This document shows, piece after piece, positions 1 to 11,850 of a stretch of DNA of 64,000 nt (the stretch's first letter is position 1; each line of letters begins with the position of its first letter). The stretch is from Perilla frutescens. Taxonomy: Eukaryota; Streptophyta; Magnoliopsida; Lamiales; Lamiaceae. Under the pieces are notes generated by a model. The model did no database searches. It was not told the DNA's origin and saw nothing but the letters and a program-made list of their open reading frames with translations. The translations under genes were made by a program, and so were the position numbers. The stretch spans positions 7,084,501-7,148,500 of the forward strand of contig BRKX01000017.1 of NCBI GenBank assembly GCA_026008535.1. The letters run 5' to 3'.

Positions 1-827
1 AATTATTTGTAATTTTTGGTCTCTTTTAATTCTAGTTTGACTAGGATTTTAGATAAGGCAAGATCTACAAGTTCTACCTTAAATACAATTCTAGTTTAGG
101 AAGTTTCCTAGTCTAATTCTAGTTTGTTTTGGATTAGTATTTTTCGTCCCTATCATTAGGATTTTCGGCCCCCCTATAGTTATAAATAGGGGATCCATGT
201 GACATTCATACTTTAGACTATATTTGATTAATTAAGCTTTGCTTTCAATATCGTCTCAACCCTGCTTAATCTTTGTGAGTTTAGATTTTAAATTCATACT
301 CTGAGAATTAGCATCTCTAAGTTTTACAAAGGGAATTCGCCGTCCACGTTCGAGGGATCGTCGGAGACTCGCTACTTGAAGATCAACTTAAAGACTTTGG
401 CCTTGTGTACGTTCGAGATTCAAGGCAACTTTCGGGTTGTGATTCCCATCGACAAAACATCAACCATCGCCACCATTCGACGTCAATCACCACCATCACC
501 GTCCGTTCCAAGTCCAGCCATTGTTCGAGTTCAAGTTCATCTCGTTCCATTAATCCATAAGTTCATTACAACTCTAACATATCCTATCTACCCTAGCCCT
601 GCTTCACCCTTACACCATCATCGATCATCACCATCAATACTGAATCCTTAGCCAATCCAAAACAGCCCTCTTTTGTTTGGATTTGTGTGTCATAGTCTAG
701 GTATTTTAGTTGTGTCTTAGTCGTCTAGTTTATTTGAGTATTGTTCCCTTACATCACCGGTGTAGTTTTTTTCCTAGCTTCCGCATAATTTGTGTCGTGT
801 CGTGTCCCATAGCCCCGGGTCACATCA
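1..827 (+). mobile_element. Right part of an LTR, cut by the window edge
   Basis: The segment has the look of a plant retrotransposon LTR. A TATA box (TATAAATAGGGG at 181-192) is followed by a pyrimidine-rich leader, and the segment ends in CACATCA near 827. Its last 100 bases resemble the end of the LTR-like insert near 18,900 (shared words such as CCTAGCTTCCGCATA). Short reading frames inside it (376-651, 710-892) have no recognisable domain and are best seen as leader sequence. The left end is outside the window, so family and completeness cannot be judged. Confidence 0.4.
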
Positions 828-1138
828 CGCATTTGTGCGAATCTGCGTGTGCCAGAAGGTATAATTGTTGCGATCTAATTTCAATGAGATAGTTGGAAGA
901 TTAGGAATGAAAGAGGCGGAGGCATGTTGAGAACTCATGATGATAGATCGTAGAAGAGGAAGTAAAGGAAATTTTTGGGGAAAAAAATTGCAATAGAAAT
1001 GCAACCAAATTGATCAATCTGCAATAGAAATGCAGATGAAGATATGAAGATCTGGAAAAATTTAGGATAAGAGATAAAGAATTGAGGACTTGAAAAATTG
1101 AAAATTGAAGGATAACGAACCAAGAAAAATTGATACCA
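828..1138. other. Unassigned sequence
   Basis: Purine-rich sequence with no reading frame I recognise. It could be internal sequence of the LTR element to its left, or of the copia-type LTR to its right: the bases just left of 1,139 read on the minus strand as a primer-binding-like TGGTATCA. Confidence 0.3.
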
Positions 1139-1345
1139 TGTTAAGATAGAGAAAACAAGAGAGAGAAAGAGAAGATGTGTTTTCAATGTAAATCATATTT
1201 CTAAAGTTGAGAGTTACATCTATCAATGAACTATTTATATCTAACTAGTTAGCTGCGGATTGCTTCTCATCTAATAGACTTGTAACCGCCTTGATTAGTG
1301 AACTAACTAACTGACTATAGCTATAACAGACTATAGCTATAACTT
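1139..1345 (-). mobile_element. Copia-type LTR fragment, minus strand
   Basis: On the minus strand an LTR-like end (CTTAACA) is followed immediately by TGGTATCA, the start of the initiator-Met tRNA primer-binding site. This is the usual Ty1/copia junction. The plus strand begins TGTTAAGATAG and contains a GA-rich run and a short tandem copy of GACTATAGCTATAAC near 1,313-1,344. No partner LTR or coding region was found, and the right boundary is uncertain. Confidence 0.35.
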
Positions 1346-2156
1346 AATCTAATAATTTGGATGATCAAGGAAAACATCCATATCCATTTGATTATTGTAA
1401 TGAAGTTCTTTTATTTGGTTTCTCAAATCTACAACTATTCTTTGATCATCTTCATATAATTTTTTTGTAACTTCCAAGTCATTGGCACCATTAGTTTTTT
1501 TTCATTAGCACATGAATGAATCTTATATACCTTTTAAATTCATGTTTTTAAAATATGAAGGGAGATTTCCAAGTGTTACAATATATATTAATTTTTTTCA
1601 AAAAAATAAAATAAAAAATTTATATGTAAACTTTACATAAGAATAACTTTCCTATAGTAATATTTTTCTCCGGTCCCAACAATATTACCGTATAGACTGT
1701 AATAGAGATAATGTGCGCTCCTTCTGTTCTCAAATTTCCCCCTCTTTGAAACACGAGATAATTAGATAAAGCTTAGTATGCTCTTCTTATATAGCTAATC
1801 ATCGAGTTGGAAAACTTACAAATTTTCTAAACATATAATATTTTTAATTATCAAACAAAATTTCAGCATTGAAAGAAAAAAAAAGAAAGATCGTATCTTA
1901 GAAAATCTTTTGCAAATCAACTATCTAGTTAGCCTTTTCTATTTATCCTGTTAATAAACACTAGGAATTCTTCTATATATTAGGAAGAGAATGACTTTCG
2001 TGCACCACTGCACCAGCCCCCCAGCCTTATTTGCCGCGCTAACTAAGACGGCGCATGGGAATTTTTTTTTTGGAGCGTTTTTTGTGTTTTTTTTCTCATT
2101 TTTTTCCAATATATATATATATATATTCATAAAATTAGAGTGATTTTTTTTAAGTT
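1346..2156. other. AT-rich intergenic DNA with an (AT)9 microsatellite
   Basis: No gene is seen. An (AT)9 run lies at about 2,109-2,126. Minus-strand reading frames here (for example 1,951-2,295) are low-complexity and share no recognisable motif. Confidence 0.5.
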
Positions 2157-3295
2157 CGATGACTCGTACAGTGCACTCGCCCGACACTAACGCGTTGACT
2201 AGTGTATTGTGCTCGATAATTAATTTTTTCAAAATAAATATAAACAAGAATTGAAAATAAAAACCTAATTTTGAAATAAATATATACCTTAACATGGAAT
2301 TTGTGAACCCTAAAATAAAAATAAAAGTGAATTAATTTATTTTTTTTGAAATCCAGCGACTCACGCAATGCACTCGTCTGACACTAATGCGTGGGCTCGT
2401 GCATTGTGTTAGACAATTAATTTAATTTTTTCATGACAAATATAAACGGTAATTAAAAATAAAAATCTAATTTTGAAAAAAAAATTGGCGACTCATCCAA
2501 TGCACTCGCTCGATGCTAACGCATGGATTTGTGCATTACGCTCAATTTTTCAACTTAAATATAACCGTAATTGAGATTAATAAACGTTAAAAAAATTAAA
2601 CTCCTAAAAACACAAAATAAATCCCTAAAAAACTAAAAATACTAAAAAAATCTTAAAAAATCATGAACCCTAAAAAAACCCTAAACTCTAAACATTAATT
2701 GAAAATGGAAAAAATCACAATTTGAACTAAATAAATTTATGTAAGATAACTATCAGACTTCTTACTTTTTAAGGATCATGTGATACTTTTGGAATTTTGA
2801 GTAATACTTTTTAGTGTTGAGGTTGATACTGCTTTTGACGGTTTTTCAGATTTTTGGAGGGTTGACTCGCGAATTTGACCCGTCCGTTTGAAACAAGCCT
2901 TATTTACACCTAGTACATGGAAGTTTTTGCATATTAGGAAAAGAGGCACATTTGTTTAAGACCGTCTAACGCATCTCTTATGTTAAACGAATCTCTATTT
3001 AACCCATGAGGTGGTCTGCTTTCATTTTTTTTTCTTTTTTAGTGTCTCCCTTCCCCTCTCCCTCCTCCTTTTCCATTTCTTTTTAGTTTTTTTTTTCATT
3101 TTTAATTTCTTCATTTTTTTACAAATATACATTTATTTTTTTGAATTAATTTAAAAATTTTAAAATAAATATATACCCTAAAATGAAATTAGTGAACCCT
3201 AAAATTGAATTCAATTAATTTAATTTTTTTATTCGATGCTTCTCGCAGTGCATGTGCTCGGCGCTAACAGGTGGAATCATGCACTGAGCTCAATA
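2157..3295. repeat. Four degenerate copies of a hairpin-forming repeat
   Basis: Related units occur at about 2,157-2,220, 2,355-2,420, 2,487-2,555 and 3,234-3,295. Each has the plan GCRATGCACTCG, then a word like GACACTAATGCG, then CGTGCATTG, so the flanks of each unit pair as an imperfect hairpin. AT-rich linkers between them also recur: the linker with GTGAACCCTAAAAT at about 2,305 returns at about 3,195. The stretch 2,640-2,700 holds AACCCTAAA-like words that are too irregular to be a telomeric array. Confidence 0.55.
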
Positions 3296-3689
3296 CAAAA
3301 TGAAGATTTAAAAAAAACTAAAAAAAAAAATCAAAATCAAAGAAAATTGGGACTGTTTGGCGCTTCATAGGTAATACTACTTCGCTTTTTTACTAGTCAA
3401 ACTTCACTTCATATGTTATATATTACTAGTTGTTGATTGATTTTTATTTCAAAGAAAACTAAGATCGAGCTCATGATTTTTTGTTTAAAAAAAATCTTTT
3501 AAAGAGCAAGTCTTGGTAGAGATATCAATGAATGTATATTTATAATGATCTAAAAAATAAAAAGAAAAAAAAACAAAGCATTGCATACTTGATGATACAT
3601 CAATTCATCAAGTATCTCTCATAGGCAATGAGGCTATGATATTGATTGAGGAATTAGACTTACATGATTCATTCTAGGTTATGATTTAT
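3296..3689. other. Unassigned AT-rich DNA
   Basis: No gene or clear repeat is seen. The left end of the older LTR fragment at 3,690-4,078 may lie in here, but I could not place it. Confidence 0.3.
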
Positions 3690-4078
3690 GTTAGCCGAAT
3701 TGAATGTTGAAATTGAATGTTGAGATTTAATGATTGTTAAGTAGGATATTGAGCTCAAGAAAGCGTGATATTATATTATCATGTTGTGGCCTTTGAGTCC
3801 TAAAGATATATCATATCTATGGGTTGTGACCTTCGGGTTACTAGGTGGTGGCCTTGGGGTCACTAGATTGTGGTCTTTTGATCACAAGTGTGTCACTGTT
3901 GGGTAACCCCCTCGCATACTCGGTGGAATATTTGAGGTAACCCCTCTTATATCCCAAGATATGTCTCTATGGGGTGCAGTAGACATCAGGTTTGAGCCAG
4001 GAAAGACTCACATAAAGTAAAAATATTTTGCAAATATGGGAGGGGCTTTCACATTTTGCTTCCCATATGCTGCCAGTT
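3690..4078. mobile_element. Older LTR fragment, left half (split by the LTR at 4,079)
   Basis: Read on the minus strand, this segment follows the same word order as the LTR at 4,079-5,715: a TCCCATAT(C/T)TGCAAA block, then CTACTGCAC, then GG(G/C)TTACCTCA-like blocks. It ends in CAGTT at 4,074-4,078. The same five bases resume at 13,890, where the rest of this older LTR continues to 14,305. It is therefore a same-family LTR in opposite orientation that received the younger insertion. Confidence 0.55.
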
Positions 4079-5715
4079 TGTAATGCCCCGGTCCCAAAAG
4101 GAATATTAAACGAAGGACGGGGGTGTTACTTAAAAAGAAATATAATGTTGAATAGTTATTAATTAAATAAAATAGCTTAGGAAAATAAGAATGAGTTATA
4201 TTCCCTGAAAATTTGGGCAGCATAACCTCTGTAACTAGAGCAAATCTCCGTTTATTAAAGGTTTATAAGAGTGCATTTGAAGTGACAAAATATCCAACAT
4301 TCCGTACATATGTAGAATAAAGTGATAAACATATATCAATAGATAATGATGTATATATCATAGTCAATAAGGAATGTCACATTCATAAGACGGAGTCAAG
4401 ATAGCATATAAGACCCATTTCATAGGTCCACTCAAAAGTAAACAGATACTAACATGTGATTTAATGGGACCTCTTCATTGGTCAAAGTAATAAAAGAACA
4501 TTTGGTATTTCAATGAATGGGGCTTCATCCCTTAAGCCAATGTTTATTTAAGATAAGAATCACTATACTAATAGCATATTAGACATGCTATTATTAGAAT
4601 TCTAGTATCAAGTACTAAATATGATTATAAGAGTATTTAGCATAAACATAGCGGAAGTAATTTATTCAAATAACTAGATAAGGCAGCATCTCAGTCAACC
4701 ACACCATCAGCACACATCACCAGCCTCAACATCTCAATCTGAAAATAATTTAAAAAGAGTTGGATGTGAGTACTAATGCACTCAGTGGGTAAGTTTCGAA
4801 CTCAATTTGCAATAAGAAATATAAAAAAAAAACAATACACAACATATAAGAAGCAAATCGCAAAAGTCCTTCCCATATCTGCAAACATTTTCTTCTCCTT
4901 TGGGATCCATCTTGCTCAGTCCATCATCTACTGCACTATATAGCATGCCGCTGGTAGGAAAATGGAGGGCTACCTCACTAATCCGAGAAAAGTATACCAG
5001 AGGCTATCTAGCATTAACCCTGAGTGTGCTAGGGGTCACCTAGCAGTGACTCCTTATAGTGACGTCCGATCATAGTGTATGTGCGAGGTTACCTCATAAT
5101 AACACCTTTAGTGATAATTATCACAGCTGCAAGGGGATACAGTCATGCCTATATTTAACAATTACTTGCACTGCAATTTCAAGATTCTAGCACATGCCTA
5201 TCTTTGCTGAGCTCAACATCATCTCAAAATATCTCATAAAACTTAGCGAATTAAATCATAAGCATAATCATGCTTATATAACTATTACACAAGTATGCTC
5301 ATATCCTAGTCACATTATCCCAATAATATTTTAATAGTATCTAATAATATTCCAACAGTATTTCAATAATATCCTATTCCATAATATAACAATATTCTAT
5401 AATCTATATTTAAACAGGTAGATCATAAAATATTTATTTGGATATTTCTAAGTTATCTACCATATTTCTAAAGAGTTAACTCTTAAGATTTATTTATGCT
5501 TTGAAAATAAACTCATTTTGCTGACAAGCAGGTGATGGCACAACAACTTCTGGGATAGCTTCCTTCCTTTTGGCAGGTTCCACGGGCCCTACAATGTTGG
5601 TGCGTGCCTTAGAACAACTATAATAATTTTCAAAATTTATCTACTATATTTGGAGCATTTATCTATATTTATTTATTATTATTTTCTTCAAAAATAGATT
5701 GCTCAACTCTAAGAA

Positions 5716-6527
5716 TGATGCAGTCCGTAGTCCGATCTAAGTTCCTGTTGGGCCAATCACGAGAGCGCGAGCAAAGATCGGCTAGGCCGGCTAAAAAACC
5801 GGGTTTTTGGCATAGTTTAAAGCTCTTTTATCGAAAACGATTACTATACGAAATACTTAAAAAGCTAACCTCCAAAAGTTCAAGGAAGTGCTAAGCGGAT
5901 TGGTTCAAGAAGTTTGGGCTCAAGAGTTTTCAAAGAAGCCCATTGGAGAAGTTGGAGAAGGAAGCCCAAGATGTGTTAATTTAATATCTTATGTTTGGGC
6001 TGATCCATGAAGATTCTTAGATTATTTATTTAGTCATTTTTAGTATTTAATTTTGTTATTTTCGTGGGTTTATTTAGGGAGGCCGAATTTAGGCCTTAGT
6101 GGAGTCAGTTTTGACTTTTAGTCATTGTTTTGGCTAAGGATTAGTTTCCTTATTAGTTTAGGAGTTATTTTCTATGTTTAGTTTCCTAGTTGCATTAGGT
6201 TTTCACCCCTATATATAGAGGGTTGTTTTGGACGGAAATGAGATTTGGGACATATATAATATTTTTTCGTGAGTTTCATATTCTCCCTTAAGAGTTTTCG
6301 AATTCATCTTGATTGTTCCAAGATGAATTCATTCATCGATGAATCGACGAGTCCACCATCCCTCGTTCGTGTGTCATTCATCGTCCCCGAGTTGTTGCGT
6401 CAACAACACGTTGTGGTTTAGAGATTCCGTTTATCCTAAATCATTTCGTGGGTTAGATTCAGAGGTTTTGGAATTTTCCATCCATCGGTTCGTTTAAGTC
6501 TTCCGTCTGCGATCGAGGTTCATATCA
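5716..6527 (+). repeat. 5' LTR of the CRM-like element
   Basis: It matches 11,655-12,369 throughout, from TGATGCA to CATATCA, except for 99 extra bases at 5,777-5,875. A TATA-like TATATATAG motif is near 6,210-6,220. It carries a copy of the polyprotein 3' end (frame for GPITRARAKK), which is interrupted here by the extra bases. Confidence 0.85.
5777..5875. other. 99-bp insertion private to the 5' LTR
   Basis: The right LTR reads GCGAGCAAAGAAGTTC without a break, while the left LTR has 99 extra bases between GCAAAG and AAGTTC. The insert contains a short self-complementary stretch (CCGGCTAAAAAACCGGG) and no reading frame. A partial AAAG/AAAAG repeat at the junctions suggests insertion or patch repair. 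The source was not identified in this window. Confidence 0.6.
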
Positions 6528-6545
6528 TTTGGCACTAGAGCCGCG
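6528..6545 (+). other. Primer-binding site, Met-tRNA type, degenerate
   Basis: TTTGGCACTAGAGCC follows the 5' LTR end. It matches the plant initiator-Met PBS (TGGTATCAGAGCC) at 10 of 13 positions, consistent with C/T substitutions. Confidence 0.6.
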
Positions 6546-7125
6546 TTTCGTATCCAGGTTTCATTGTCTTTCTTCGTGTCAAGGGTAGAGTTTTAGGGTT
6601 CGATATTTTCTGCTTCCGTTGCGTCTCGTATTTCTGTGTTTTCTGTGTCAGTTTTCTTCATCGTTCGTTTGCGTTCGTCTTTCTTTCTGCGTTTTAATTC
6701 AAAAAAAAAAAATTCCCTACGAGATTTTCGTTCGACTTTTAAGTGTCATCATAAAACATCCCTAAGAGATCATAATACATCTCTTGTATGCCCATACACA
6801 ACCAAAAGCCAGTCTCGATTCGAACTGATTGCCAAAGCCACATACTTCATATTTCTAAATTTCATTTTGTACAATTTTGTTCGTTTGCTTTCTGAGGGCA
6901 TGTAGAGTTATCTGGTGCAGTTTTTGTGTGCACCTTTTCTGACTTTCAGTTAAGTCTCGTCGTGTTTTCTGGGTTTCATGGGTAGTATAGAGCGTGTTGA
7001 GTCAGTTTCTGTATAGCCTGATTTTAGGTTTCTAATTTCCGTCCCTTTTGAGTGATACACGAGAGCTTGTGAGGCGGTGAGGTTTTGTTTACTAACCGTT
7101 TATTTTTTTTGTTTTCTGTGTCAAT

Positions 7126-8451
7126 ATGTCAAGTGGATGTGAACAGGTGTCAGATACGGAGGATCAACCTACTGTTGATCTTAAGACGAAATTTCTGATG
7201 GAGGCACTTAAATCCGAATTGGGAAAGATGATGAAATCAGAGATGGAGATGGTGTATGAATGAATCTACCAGATTGAGCAGTCTCAGCCCTGAGAGACCA
7301 ATTCCACTCGAGGCCATGGTGGTAGAGGTCATGGTGGTAGAGGAGGTCGTGGTGATTATGAAGAGTATATAGAGGATACAGGGTATGAAGAAGAGGATGT
7401 GGGAAGCTGGCATAGAGGTGGAGCACCAGATAACAATCTGGGCAACATTAAGATGAACATTCTCTCATTCGACGAGAAAAATGATCCAGAGTTGTATCTT
7501 GAATGTGAGAGAAAGGTGGAGCTTGTGTTCGACTGTCAAAATTATTCAGAGTTCAAGAAGATGAAGTTGGCTGCGGTAGAATTCTCAGATTATGCACTGG
7601 TTTGGTGGGATCAGATGGTGACCAGTCGGAGAAGAAATGATGAGCCACCTATTCAGACTTGGCGTGAGATGAAGGCTATGATAAGGAAGAGATTTGTGCC
7701 TAATCATTACTACCGAGAGCTTTACAACAAGTTACAGAATTTGACGCAAGGAAATCGGACTGTGGATGAGTACTTTAAGGAAATGGAGATAGCCATGATT
7801 CGAGCCAATATTGTGGAGGATCGAGAGGCTACTATGGCGTGATTCCTAGCTGGGTTGCATTGGGACATTCGAGATTAGGTGGAGTTGCAGCATTATGTTG
7901 AGTTGGAGGATATGGTTCACATGACCGTGAAGATAGAGAATCAACTTAAGCGGAGGGGCAACAATAGCAGCAACTAGAGACAGAATCAGACTAATTGGAG
8001 GCAATCCCAGCCAGTTGCTAGTGGTTCCTCGTCAAAAGGGAATCCATGGAGAAAAGAGGCACCGCTGAGAGATGAGAAGAAGCCGTTCTTTAAGTCTCAG
8101 ATTGAGACTTCGAGTACAGCATATCAAGGCAGTCCAACAGTTCCTGATGGTCGCAATCGAGATACGAAATGTTTCAAGTGTCAGGGATTCGGGCATATTA
8201 TGAGTGAGTGCCCGAATAGAAGAATTATGATCATGCGAGATGACGGTGAAGTTGTGACTGATGATGAGGAGCGAGATCCGGAGATGCCAGCCTTGGTGGA
8301 TCCCGACGAAGAAGAGGAGGCTGAGGAGATTTCAGCACCGGAGGCACAGCTGTTTGTAGCTCAGCGAGTTTTGAGTGCCCAAATTCAGCCTGATGAGAGA
8401 GAGAGAGCAGCGGGAGAATCTCTTTCACACGAGATGTCATGTCCAAGATAA
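7126..8451 (+). pseudogene. Gag region of the CRM-like element, broken
   Basis: The frame starts at the ATG at 7,126 after a leader of about 580 bases. It contains a retrotransposon gag core (7,450-7,840) and a CCHC zinc knuckle (CFKCQGFGHIMSEC, about 8,168-8,209), which binds RNA during particle assembly. In-frame stops occur at 7,261 (TGA), 7,840 (TGA), 7,876 (TAG) and about 7,975 (TAG); all are one C-to-T change from CGA or CAG. Near 8,393-8,407, in a GA-repeat, the frame shifts and the protease continues in the next frame (from about 8,375). Gag and Pol were probably one continuous frame in the active ancestor. No intact product is expected. Confidence 0.8.
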
Positions 8452-11400
8452 GGTGTGCAATATTATCATTGATGGAGGAAGTTGCACGAACGTGGCTAGT
8501 GCAGCCATGGTTCAGAGATTGGGGCTGCCTGTGGTGAAGCATCCCAAACCGTATTGTTTGCAGTGGCTGAATGAGACTGGTGTTATCAAAGTAACGAAAC
8601 AAGTGAAGGTTCCTTTTCGCATTGGGAAGTATGAGGATGAGGTGATGTGTGATGTGATTCTAATGCAAGCGAGTCACATCTTGCTGGGACTACCATGGCA
8701 GTTTGATAAGCGAGTTACCCATGAAGGTTTCACCAACAAGTATTCCTTCGAATATAAGCAGAAGAAGGTATCACTTGTTCCTCTTACACCTAAACCAGTT
8801 TATGAGGATCAAGTGCAGATGCAAAAGGAGGCGGAGAAGGTGAAATCTAAGGAGCAGCCCAAGGAGCAGATTGTCCCTAAAAGGGAGAATGGGTTGATTC
8901 AGAAGTCCTTTCTTGCGAGGCCTAGTGATTTGAAGAGGGCCGTGCAGGAGGAGAGGCCGATGATTGTGTTGCTGTACAAGGAAAACTTGGTTATTGATAC
9001 TGATCTCTCTTCCCTACCCCCTTCTATTCGTTCTGTTTTGCAGGAATTTGATGATGTTTTTCCCGAGGATACACCCGCTAGTTTACCACCAATTCGAGGG
9101 ATTGAACATCAGATTGACTTTATGCCCGGAGCTACTCTCCCAAACCGACCAGCTTACCGAACCAATCCGGAGGAGACAAAGGAGTTGGAGAGACAAATTG
9201 GCGACTTGCTGGCCAAAGGGCACGTGAGGGAGAGTTTGAGTCCTTGTGCAGTACCCGTTCTACTCGTTCCCAAGAAAGATAAAACTATGCGGATGTGCTG
9301 CGATTGTCGAGCCATTAATAATATCATGGTAAAATATCGCCATCCTATACCTCGTCTAGATGATATACTTGATGAGTTGCATGGTTCTTGCGTGTTTTCC
9401 AAGATTGATTTGCGTAGTGGATACCATCAGATTAGGATTAAGGAAGGAGATGAATGGAAAGCTGCTTTTAAGACAAAAATTGGTTTGTATGAGTGGTTAG
9501 TCATGCCTTTTGGATTAACTAATGCACCTAGTACGTTCATGTGTCTTATGAATCATGTCTTGCGTGCTTTCATTGGCAGGTTTGTTGTTATTTATTTTGA
9601 TGACATCCTTGTGTATAGTAAGAATCATAAAGAACATGTTGTTTATTTGAGGGCTGTTTTAGTTGCGCTTAGGAAAGAAAGGTTGTTCGCTAACCCTAAG
9701 AAGTGCATCTTTAGTATGGACAGAATTGTGTTTCTTGGTTTTGTTGTTAGTGCATAGGGTGTACAGGTTGATGAGGAGAAGATACGCGCTATTCAAGAGT
9801 GGCCGACTCCGAAGAGCATGGGAGAAGTCAGGAGTTTCCATGGCCTTGTTAGTTTTTATAGGCGATTCGTGCCTAACTTTAGCAGTATTGCTGTACCATT
9901 AACTGAAGCCATCAAGAAGAATGTGGAGTTTACGTGGGGGAAGGCGCAAGAAGAGGCGTTTCAGCTTTTGAAGCACAAACTGACACACATCTCGGTATTA
10001 TCTCTTCCTAAGTTTTCTAAGTCTTTTGAGATTGAATGTGATGTTTCTGGTATTGGCATTGGTGCAGTTTTAATGCAAGAGAGAAGGCCCGTGGCGTATT
10101 TCAGCGAGAAGCTAAATGGAGTGACGTTGAGCTATCCCAAGTATGACAAGGAGCTGTACACCTTGGTGAGAGCCCTCAAAACGTGGCAGCATTATTTGTG
10201 GACTCGGGAGTTCATTATTCACACCGATCATGAGTCCTTGAAGCACTTAAAGGGGCAACATAAGTTGAATAAGAGGCATGCGAGGTGGATGGAGTTTATC
10301 GAGACGTTTCCATACGTCATCAAATACAAGCAAGGTAAAGAGAATGTGGTGGCTGACGCGCTCTCTCGGAGGTATGCCTTGATCTCTACTTTAGATGCTA
10401 AGTTGCTTGGTTTTGAAGTTATTAAGACTTTATATGAGCATGATACTGATTTTGGTGAGATTTATCGTTCATTTGAGCATGCTGCTAGTGGGGAGTATTT
10501 TAGGCATGATAACTATGTTTTTAGGAAGAATAAGTTGTGTATCCCTAAATGTTCTTTACGTGATTTATTGTTGCTTGGATCTCATGGTGGGGGTTTGATG
10601 GGACACTTTGGCATTGCTAAGACTCTAGCTGTTCTGCATGAGCATTTCTTTTGGGCTCATATGAAACGAGATGTTGAGAGACTTTGTGGGCGTTGTGTTA
10701 CATGTAAGCAAGCTAAATCTAGGACGAGTTCCCATGGGTTGTATACGCCTTTGCCTATCCCTACAGCTCCTTGGATTGATATTTCTATGGATTTTGTGTT
10801 AGGTTTGCCTAGGACAAGCGTGGTAGGGATTCGATCTTTGTTGTTGTTGATAGATTTTCTAAAATGGCGCATTTTATTCCATGCCATAAATCTGATGATG
10901 CATCTCACGTTGCTGAATTGTTCTTTAGGGAGATTGTTAGATTGCATGGCATGCCTAGGAATATTGTTTTTGATAGAGATGCTAAGTTTTTGAGCTACTT
11001 TTGGAAGACTTTGTGGTGCAGGTTGGGTACTAAATTATTATTTTCTACTTGTCATCCACAAACTGATGGTCAAACTGAAGTAGTAAATAGAACTTTGTCT
11101 ACTTTGTTGAGAGCAATCATTAAGAAGAACATTAAGTCTTGGGAAGAATGTTTGTCACATGTTGAGTTTGCTTATAATCGTTCTGTTCATTCTGCTACTA
11201 TGTTTTCACCTTTTGAGATTGTTTATGGATTTAATCCTTTGACCCCATTGGATCTAGTTTCTTTACCTGAGCAAGAACATATTAATCTTGAGGGCTCGAA
11301 ACGAGCTGACTTTGTTAAGCAGATTCATGAGAAAGCAAGGTTGAACATTGAGAGACGAACAGAGCAGTATGTCAAACACGCCAACAAAGGAAGGCGACAG

Positions 11401-11850
11401 GTTGTTTTTGAACCCGGTGATTGGGTTTGGTTGCATATGCACAAGGAGAGGTTTCCATTGCAAAGGCGCTCCAAGCTACTACCTCGTGGTGATGGACCTT
11501 TTCAAGTGTTGGAGCGCATCAATGATAACGCCTACAAGTTGGACTTTCCCGGTGAGTATAATGTAAGTGCATCTTTTAATGTTGGTGATTTAAGTCCGTT
11601 TGATGTAGGTGATGCTTTGGATTTGAGGATAAATCCTCTTCAAGAGGAGGGGAATGATGCATCGCGTAGTTCGATCCAAGTTCCTGTTGGGCCAATCACG
11701 AGAGCGCGAGCAAAGAAGTTCAAGGAAGTGCTAAGCGGATTGGTTCACAAAGTTTGGGCTCAAGAATTTTCAAAGAAGCCCATTGGAGAAGTTGGAGAAG
11801 GAAGCCCAAGATGTGTTAATTTAATATCTTATGTTTGGGCTGATCCATGA
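8375..11850 (+). pseudogene. Pol region: protease, RT, RNase H, integrase, broken
   Basis: Domains run in gypsy order. An aspartic protease has IIIDGGSCTNVAS at about 8,462-8,500. Reverse transcriptase has YFDD near 9,593-9,604. RNase H spans about 10,000-10,370. Integrase has an HHCC finger (about 10,575-10,720), a DDE core (MDFV, FDRDAKF, TDGQTEVVNR) and a C-terminal GDGPFQVL block. A TAG at 9,755-9,757 sits where related proteins have Gln. A one-base deletion near 10,817 shifts the frame before the integrase core, which resumes as 10,864-11,850. The last 65 or so codons (from 11,655) lie inside the 3' LTR and include GPITRARAKKFKE. Integrase order after RNase H is diagnostic of Ty3/gypsy. 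Confidence 0.88.
11642..11654 (+). other. Polypurine tract
   Basis: AAGAGGAGGGGAA directly abuts TGATGCA of the 3' LTR. It primes plus-strand DNA synthesis in retrotransposons. Here it is also translated as part of the polyprotein, because the frame runs on into the LTR. Confidence 0.75.

Noticed and set aside
376..651. 91-codon frame in the leftmost LTR
   Set aside because: His/Ser/Pro-rich with no domain, placed just downstream of an LTR TATA box; most likely leader.
2640..2700. AACCCTAAA-like words suggesting an interstitial telomere
   Set aside because: Units are irregular (AACCCTAAAAAAACCC and similar) and few, so they fit AT-rich background and the local repeat linkers better.
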